DNA of 9,845 nt, from the NCBI GenBank assembly GCA_051866595.1, contig JBJDXI010000107.1:1-9845 (forward strand). Reading direction: 5' to 3'. Shown here in pieces: positions 5,637-9,845 of the stretch. How positions within the stretch are numbered: the stretch's first letter is position 1; each line of letters starts with the position of its first letter. The notes beneath the pieces were generated by a model. The model saw nothing but the letters and a program-made list of their open reading frames with translations. It was not told the origin of the DNA and searched no databases. This DNA comes from UBA7702 sp051866595. Its GTDB lineage: Bacteria; Bacillota; Dehalobacteriia; UBA7702. Made by a program: the position numbers and the translations under genes.

Positions 5637-7007
5637 AATGAACGAAAAAAGACGGAGAAACCGCAGAAAAAAAAGAATATCAGACTCCTCTGTATCTTTC
5701 TGCTGTTTTCTCTGTCTGTTTCTTTTTTTGCGGCGGTTTACGATTTTTGCTGGTGCCGCGGTGAACGGATTGCTTCTCATGTCAGCCTGTTCGGTGAGGA
5801 TCTTTCCGGTGTCAGTTTTGAACAGGCCAAACGAATTATCGATTCCAGTATCCGGGAACGAAGCGGGGAAACGTTGGTGCTGACCTATCAGGATCAGCTC
5901 TTTGATTATACCTGTGGTGATATGGGCTTTCCCCGGGACGGTACGGCCCTTTGGGAAGAAGCGAAAAAATGGGGCAGGGAAGGGAACTTTTTTCAGCGCC
6001 TCGGTTTTCGTTTCCGCTCTCTCTTCAAAGAAAACAGACTGGAAGATGCCATTGTCATCCGTGATGATATTTTAGAGACCGTTGTTTTTTCCGTCCGTGA
6101 CCAGCTGCACACAACGGCGCAGAACGCTTATTTTACCATTGAGGATGACGGTTCAGTATCCATTGTTCCTTCGCGCAAAGGCACCTTTCTTGATGCCGCG
6201 CAAACGGAATGCCGTATACGCGAGTCGATGTGCAATCCCAAATATCATACCATTGCTTTGATTGTCGCGGAAAACGCCGATCCGGCTCAGACGACGGAAG
6301 ATCTGGAACAGATGCATATCGACGGTATGCTCTCTTCCTTTACAACCTATTACAGCGAAGGTGCCGAGAACCGTGCCCATAATATCGCGCTGGCCGTTTC
6401 TCGTCTGGATATGGCGCTGATTCTGCCAGGAGAGGATTTTTCCTTTAATGGAAGAGTCGGTCAGCGCAGCTATGAACAGGGTTTCCGGGACGCGGTGATT
6501 ATTGAAAACGGGGAATACACCGATGGTCTCGGCGGCGGTGTCTGCCAGGTGAGTACCACGGTGTACGGCGCCGTCCTCCGTACGGAAATGGAGGTCACGG
6601 CAAGGCGTCCTCATTCTCTGGTCAGCGCCTATGTGGACCCCGGACAGGATGCGATGGTGTCCTGGGGCACTTCGGATCTGGCTTTTCGCAATACTTATGA
6701 TTCTCCGGTTCTGCTCCACGCGTATTGCGGCGGCGGGGCTCTTACCGTATCGATTTACGGTAATACACGGGATAAAAAAGAGGTTTCCGTTACGTCGGAA
6801 ATACTTTGTTATATTCCTTATGAAACGGAAATCGTTATTGATCCGGAATTGCCCTCCGGATCCCAATATGTTCGGTCATCGGGGAAACGGGGATTGGAAT
6901 GCAGTGTATGCCGTACGGTTTCTCAGAACGGTACAACGCTGAAAACCGAAATCGTTTCCCATGATATATACATGGCGCAGAAAAGGATTATTGTTTCCGC
7001 GCCGTGA
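5634..7007 (+). CDS. Membrane-anchored VanW family protein with C-terminal G5 domain
   Basis: A 457-residue protein with a Lys/Arg-rich cytosolic start (residues 1-17), one hydrophobic segment (about 18-37) and a long extracytoplasmic part. After an amino-terminal region resembling the putative peptidoglycan-binding YoaR-type domain (about 48-200), the VanW domain spans about 235-365. It carries GEDFSFNGRVGQR, the GLGGGVCQVSTTVYGAVLR core with Cys304, and ARRPHS. A G5-like domain follows (about 380-455: YIPYETEIVIDPELPSG and later residues), a module found in cell-wall proteins. VanW is named from vancomycin-resistance clusters, but its biochemical role is not established, and this sequence does not imply vancomycin resistance. 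Translation starts at TTG, supported by the GGTGATC site. mltG follows after 26 nt, which suggests a shared envelope role. Confidence 0.9.
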   Translation: MNERKKTEKPQKKKNIRLLCIFLLFSLSVSFFAAVYDFCWCRGERIASHVSLFGEDLSGVSFEQAKRIIDSSIRERSGETLVLTYQDQLFDYTCGDMGFPRDGTALWEEAKKWGREGNFFQRLGFRFRSLFKENRLEDAIVIRDDILETVVFSVRDQLHTTAQNAYFTIEDDGSVSIVPSRKGTFLDAAQTECRIRESMCNPKYHTIALIVAENADPAQTTEDLEQMHIDGMLSSFTTYYSEGAENRAHNIALAVSRLDMALILPGEDFSFNGRVGQRSYEQGFRDAVIIENGEYTDGLGGGVCQVSTTVYGAVLRTEMEVTARRPHSLVSAYVDPGQDAMVSWGTSDLAFRNTYDSPVLLHAYCGGGALTVSIYGNTRDKKEVSVTSEILCYIPYETEIVIDPELPSGSQYVRSSGKRGLECSVCRTVSQNGTTLKTEIVSHDIYMAQKRIIVSAP

Positions 7008-7033
7008 ATCCTCATGAATGTAAGGAAGTACCT

Positions 7034-8050
7034 ATGAAGAAAATAGCAGTTATTTTGTTGATTCTCGCATTATTGGCCGGCGGCGGCGCTTTTGCTTACC
7101 ATCAGATGATGGGAGCGTCAACGCTGACGGAAGAAGTGAAAGTGGAAATTCCCGAAGCTTCCTCCACCGATGCCATCGGCGCGATTTTAGCGGAAAACGG
7201 AGTGGTTAAAAGTGAGCTTGGTTTTAAACTTCAGGTGAAAAAAGACGGAGCGGCTTCGGAGCTGAAAGCCGGTACCTATCATTTCAAAGCTGGGAAATAT
7301 TCTCTCGGGGACGTGGTGGACTGTCTTATGAAAGGTCCCGCCGTTTCCGGGGTGAAAGTGACCATCCCCGAAGGATACAATCAAACCCAGATTGTCGGTC
7401 TTCTCGTTGACGCCGGTCTTTGTACCGAGGAAGCTTTCCTTGAGGCTGCGGCGAACTGTGATTTCGGCTATGATTATTTGCCCGCCGAAGGCGATTCCCT
7501 TCGTTTGCAAGGGTTCCTCTTCCCGGATACGTATTATTTTACGGAAGGGGATTCCGCGGAAGGTATGATCTCGATGATGCTCAAGGAATTTGACAGCTAT
7601 TACACTGATGAGTGGCGCGCCCGCGTGACGGAACTGGGACTCACAACTCAGCAGTGGGTTACCATGGCTTCCATTGTGGAAAAGGAAGCGGTGGTTTCCG
7701 AAGATCGTCCTATCATTGCCGGCGTTTTTTATAATCGTCTTGAAGCTGGTATGAATCTCCAGAGCTGTGCCACGGTGCAGTATGCCCTCGGTGAGGTTAA
7801 GCCCGTTCTGAGCAATGAAGATGTTCAGGTGGATTCGCCCTATAATACGTATATCAATCCCGGCCTGCCTCCGGGGCCCATCGCTTCTCCCGGTTACGAG
7901 TCGCTTTACGCTGCCCTTTATCCCACGGAAAGCAATTATCTTTTCTTTGTGGCCAAGCCCAACGGCGCCCATATTTTCACGGAAACCTACGAAGAACATT
8001 TAGTGGCCAAAGCCGACATTGAAAACGGGTTGTATGATAATGAACAATAA
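7034..8050 (+). CDS. mltG: Endolytic murein transglycosylase MltG (YceG-like)
   Basis: A 338-residue membrane-anchored enzyme that cleaves nascent glycan strands internally to set strand length, acting beside the PBP synthases (established for the family). An amino-terminal transmembrane helix covers about residues 3-22. A LysM-like part precedes GYNQTQIVGLLVDAGL, and the YceG catalytic region follows: LQGFLFPDTYYF, MASIVEKEA (Glu216 and Glu218; the family's catalytic Glu is in this IVEKE motif), GVFYNRLEAGMNLQS, TVQYALG and YNTYINPGLPPGPI. Length is normal. ATG 7034 is chosen because AAGGAAG (7022-7028) lies 5 nt upstream and MKKIAVILL is a natural membrane-anchor start. The frame is open back to a GTG at 7004 that overlaps the vanW stop. 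The 3' end overlaps the U32 gene by 11 nt, so the two are coupled. Confidence 0.95.
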   Translation: MKKIAVILLILALLAGGGAFAYHQMMGASTLTEEVKVEIPEASSTDAIGAILAENGVVKSELGFKLQVKKDGAASELKAGTYHFKAGKYSLGDVVDCLMKGPAVSGVKVTIPEGYNQTQIVGLLVDAGLCTEEAFLEAAANCDFGYDYLPAEGDSLRLQGFLFPDTYYFTEGDSAEGMISMMLKEFDSYYTDEWRARVTELGLTTQQWVTMASIVEKEAVVSEDRPIIAGVFYNRLEAGMNLQSCATVQYALGEVKPVLSNEDVQVDSPYNTYINPGLPPGPIASPGYESLYAALYPTESNYLFFVAKPNGAHIFTETYEEHLVAKADIENGLYDNEQ

Positions 8051-9275
8051 AAAGCCGGAGGTTCTGTCTCCCGCCGGCGATATGGAAAAACTGAAATTCG
8101 CTTTGGCTTACGGGGCTGACGCTGTGTATCTCGGGGGAGAACATTTTGGTTTGCGGGTCAAAAGCAATAATTTCACGTTGGACGAGATTGCGGAGGCCGT
8201 TGACTACTGTCATGAACGCGGGAAAAAAGTTTATATTACCGTGAATATCTTTGCCCATAATGAAGATATCGAGGCACTGCCGGCGTATCTGAAAGCGTTG
8301 AGGGAGATCACTCCCGATGCGCTGCTGATTTCCGATCCCGGTGTGATGCTCTTAGCCAAAGAGTACGCGCCGGAGATTCCAATTCATATCAGCACCCAGG
8401 CTAATAATGTAAACTGGAAAACCGTTGAATTCTGGGAGCAGTTCGGCGCGGAACGTGTTGTTTTAGGCCGGGAGCTTTCTCTGCCGGAAATCCGTGAAAT
8501 ACACGAAAAGACCAGAGCGGAGCTGGAAGTCTTTGTTCACGGTGCAATGTGTATGTCTTATTCCGGCCGTTGTTTGCTGAGCAATTATCTCACCGGCAGA
8601 GATGCCAACCGCGGTGCCTGCACCCATCCCTGCCGTTGGAAATACGCCCTGGTGGAACAGCAGCGTCCCGATGAATACCTTCCCATCGAGGAAGATGAAC
8701 GGGGCAGCTATATCATGAACTCCAAAGATCTGGAGCTTTTGCCTTATCTGAAAGATCTTGCCGCGGCGGGTGTGGATTCCTTCAAGATTGAAGGCCGTGT
8801 CAAAAGCAGTTATTATGTGGCCGTTGTTACCGGCGTGTACCGTAAAGCCGTCGATTGCCTTTATGATTGTCCGGAACAGTTTGAGGAACATCTTCCCCAA
8901 TGGCTGGAAGAGCTGCGGACGGTCAGCCATCGTCAATACACCGGTGGTTTTATCGAAGGGAAACCCACCGCCGCCGATCATCGTTACGATACTTCCGCTT
9001 ATGAGCGGCTTTACGATTTTGTGGCTGTTGTCCGTGGTTTTGATGCCCAAAAACAACAGCTTATTCTTGAACAGCGGAATCATTTCGCTATCGGCGAAAC
9101 GTTGGAATTTGTTCCTCCCTGCGGAGAGCCTTTTGAAATCTGCCTTAAAGAAATGGTTGACGAATTCGGCGAGGGCATCGAAAAAGCGCCCCACGCCCAG
9201 ATGACCGTCATGATTCCCGGTAATGGGCCGGTGGAACCGATGACCATTGTACGGAGGAAATGTCATGGAGTGTAA
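8040..9275 (+). CDS. trhP: Peptidase U32 family protein, TrhP-like tRNA uridine hydroxylation enzyme
   Basis: A 411-residue cytosolic protein. It opens with PEVLSPAGDMEKLKFAL and GADAVYLGG and carries the U32 signature around VFVHGAMCMSYSGRCLLSNY. Cys171, Cys178, Cys194 and Cys198 fit the four conserved cysteines proposed to hold an iron-sulfur cluster. RGACTHPCRW, EDERGSYIMNSKDL and FKIEGRVKSSYYV are typical of the YegQ/YrrO (TrhP) branch, which makes 5-hydroxyuridine at tRNA wobble position 34 using prephenate. Despite the old family name, protease activity is not expected. Related U32 members (RlhA on 23S rRNA) cannot be fully excluded. ATG 8040 overlaps mltG by 11 nt; ATG 8034 and TTG 8019 are alternatives, and no strong Shine-Dalgarno separates them. 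In Bacillus subtilis the trhP genes also lie near mltG and ruvX, with trmR between; trmR is absent here. Confidence 0.88.
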   Translation: MNNKKPEVLSPAGDMEKLKFALAYGADAVYLGGEHFGLRVKSNNFTLDEIAEAVDYCHERGKKVYITVNIFAHNEDIEALPAYLKALREITPDALLISDPGVMLLAKEYAPEIPIHISTQANNVNWKTVEFWEQFGAERVVLGRELSLPEIREIHEKTRAELEVFVHGAMCMSYSGRCLLSNYLTGRDANRGACTHPCRWKYALVEQQRPDEYLPIEEDERGSYIMNSKDLELLPYLKDLAAAGVDSFKIEGRVKSSYYVAVVTGVYRKAVDCLYDCPEQFEEHLPQWLEELRTVSHRQYTGGFIEGKPTAADHRYDTSAYERLYDFVAVVRGFDAQKQQLILEQRNHFAIGETLEFVPPCGEPFEICLKEMVDEFGEGIEKAPHAQMTVMIPGNGPVEPMTIVRRKCHGV

Positions 9276-9474
9276 CGCTTTCCGCATTGATGTAAAAGTT
9301 GATCCCCGGAATATCGATTTTCTGAACCGTGTTTTTGAAGGATACGACCACTTATGTATCGTCAGCACTGTTGACCCGGCGGAGGGTCATATCAAACTTT
9401 GGGGCTATGGGAAAACCGGTCCGGTAAAACGGGTTTTAAAGGGAATGCCCTTTCCCTGTGAAATTCTGGAATAA
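9265..9474 (+). CDS. Small DUF4911 family protein
   Basis: A 69-residue protein with no signal peptide or membrane helix. The pattern (FRIDVKVDPRNIDFLNRVFEGYDHLCIVSTVDP ... GHIKLWGYGKTGPVKRVLKGMP) matches the DUF4911 family as I recall it. It suggests a beta-alpha-beta-beta fold with the first strand alternating hydrophobic residues. No function is established. GGAGG (9253-9257) lies 7 nt before ATG 9265, inside the end of the U32 gene, and the two coding regions overlap by 11 nt. Translational coupling suggests a role connected to the U32 protein, but that is inference from position only. The TTG at 9247 is an open-frame extension upstream of the Shine-Dalgarno and is rejected. A strong terminator begins 15 nt after the stop. 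Confidence 0.85.
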   Translation: MECNAFRIDVKVDPRNIDFLNRVFEGYDHLCIVSTVDPAEGHIKLWGYGKTGPVKRVLKGMPFPCEILE

Positions 9475-9488
9475 ATGGCTGAAAACGG

Positions 9489-9523
9489 AAGAGACTATGG
9501 TTTATGAAACCATAGTCTCTTTT
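9489..9523 (+). terminator. Strong intrinsic terminator after the DUF4911 gene
   Basis: A perfect 15-bp stem, arms 9489-9503 and 9507-9521, closes on a 3-nt loop (ATG) and runs into a short T-tract (9520-9523). It ends transcription of the upstream block. The T-tract is short, so some read-through into the penicillin-binding protein gene is possible. The reverse strand lacks a comparable T-run. Confidence 0.85.
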
Positions 9524-9549
9524 AATAAGAAATCAGGGGAGGCAAGATA

Positions 9550-9845
9550 TTGAATCTTCGTCATTTGCGCGTGATTGTCGGCTTTTTTATCGTTTTTGCC
9601 GTGGTTTTTATCGGACGTCTCGTTTATTTGCAGGTCTTTTGTCATGACAATCTGGCGGCTAAAGCCGACGCTCAGGAATTTCATACCGTGGAGCTGGAAG
9701 AATCACCCCGTGGGAGTGTTTTGGATCGGAACGGCGATTCCATCACAGCCGATACAACCACAGCGTCTCTGTTGATTGTTCCTTCGCTGATTGGTGACGC
9801 GGAAAAAACCGCCGGTATCCTTGAGGAAACGTTGGGGCTTTCCTC
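9550..9845 (+). CDS. Penicillin-binding protein (class B, FtsI/PBP2-like), N-terminal part, cut by the window edge
   Basis: About 98 codons are visible and the frame is still open at the right edge. The TTG start at 9550 follows GGGGAGG (9536-9542) by 7 nt. A short basic start (NLRHLR) leads into one transmembrane helix (about residues 8-27, ending at GRLVYLQVF). The class B PBP dimerisation-region motif then follows: ESPRGSVLDRNGDSITADTTTASLLIVPS. These enzymes are bound to the inner membrane and crosslink peptidoglycan by transpeptidation in the periplasm. The SxxK, SxN and KTG active-site motifs would lie beyond the window, so FtsI-, PBP2- and SpoVD-type assignments cannot be told apart. 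It follows the strong terminator at 9489-9523, so it probably has its own promoter or relies on read-through; no clear promoter is visible in the remaining bases. Confidence 0.88.
   Translation, partial: MNLRHLRVIVGFFIVFAVVFIGRLVYLQVFCHDNLAAKADAQEFHTVELEESPRGSVLDRNGDSITADTTTASLLIVPSLIGDAEKTAGILEETLGLS

Noticed and set aside
5638..5883. ATG-initiated 81-codon frame at the start of vanW
   Set aside because: It is out of frame with vanW and gives no recognisable protein. The TTG at 5634 with the GGTGATC site explains translation here.
5634..7007. Vancomycin-resistance determinant
   Set aside because: VanW-domain proteins are widespread outside resistance clusters, and none of vanR/S/H/A/X/Y is present.

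Overview
The window looks like chromosomal core DNA from a low-GC Gram-positive lineage bacterium, most likely a member of the Negativicutes (Veillonella/Dialister/Megasphaera-like). The basis is the conserved Firmicutes order alaS - ireB - ruvX - DUF1292, followed by mltG, a U32-family gene and a small DUF4911 gene. I associate DUF4911 with Negativicutes from general knowledge, not from a search. Coding sequence is roughly 50% GC and every intact gene is on the + strand.

Layout. (1) Positions 1 to about 252 are AT-richer (about 40% GC by hand count) and encode, on the minus strand, part of a left-handed beta-helix (hexapeptide repeat) O-acetyltransferase. It has no start codon and runs off the left edge. 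(2) At about 247-270 this fragment meets, head to head, the C-terminal half of an AI-2E family membrane permease on the plus strand. Both genes have lost their 5' ends at the same point, so this is a rearrangement or chimeric-assembly junction. (3) A near-consensus promoter at 795-823 and a short leader with a hairpin precede alaS (900-3551). (4) Closely packed or overlapping genes follow: ireB, an aldo/keto reductase with two [4Fe-4S] motifs, ruvX and a DUF1292 gene. (5) A 91-bp gap holds a weak hairpin and a strong Shine-Dalgarno with a TTG start. (6) Then come a VanW/G5 membrane-anchored protein, mltG, a U32-family tRNA-hydroxylase-like gene (trhP-like) and a DUF4911 gene, with short overlaps. 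(7) A strong 15-bp terminator ends this block at 9489-9523. (8) A penicillin-binding protein gene starts at TTG 9550 and runs off the right edge.

How the genes fit together. The block joins translation and tRNA functions (AlaRS, TrhP-like), Holliday-junction/rRNA processing nuclease (RuvX), and cell-wall functions: IreB as a target of a PASTA kinase, VanW/G5, MltG and a PBP. The ferredoxin-type aldo/keto reductase is the element I would not expect within this conserved order. I found no CRISPR array, tRNA, rRNA, prophage or clear novel defence system. The most unusual structure is the head-to-head junction at the left edge.
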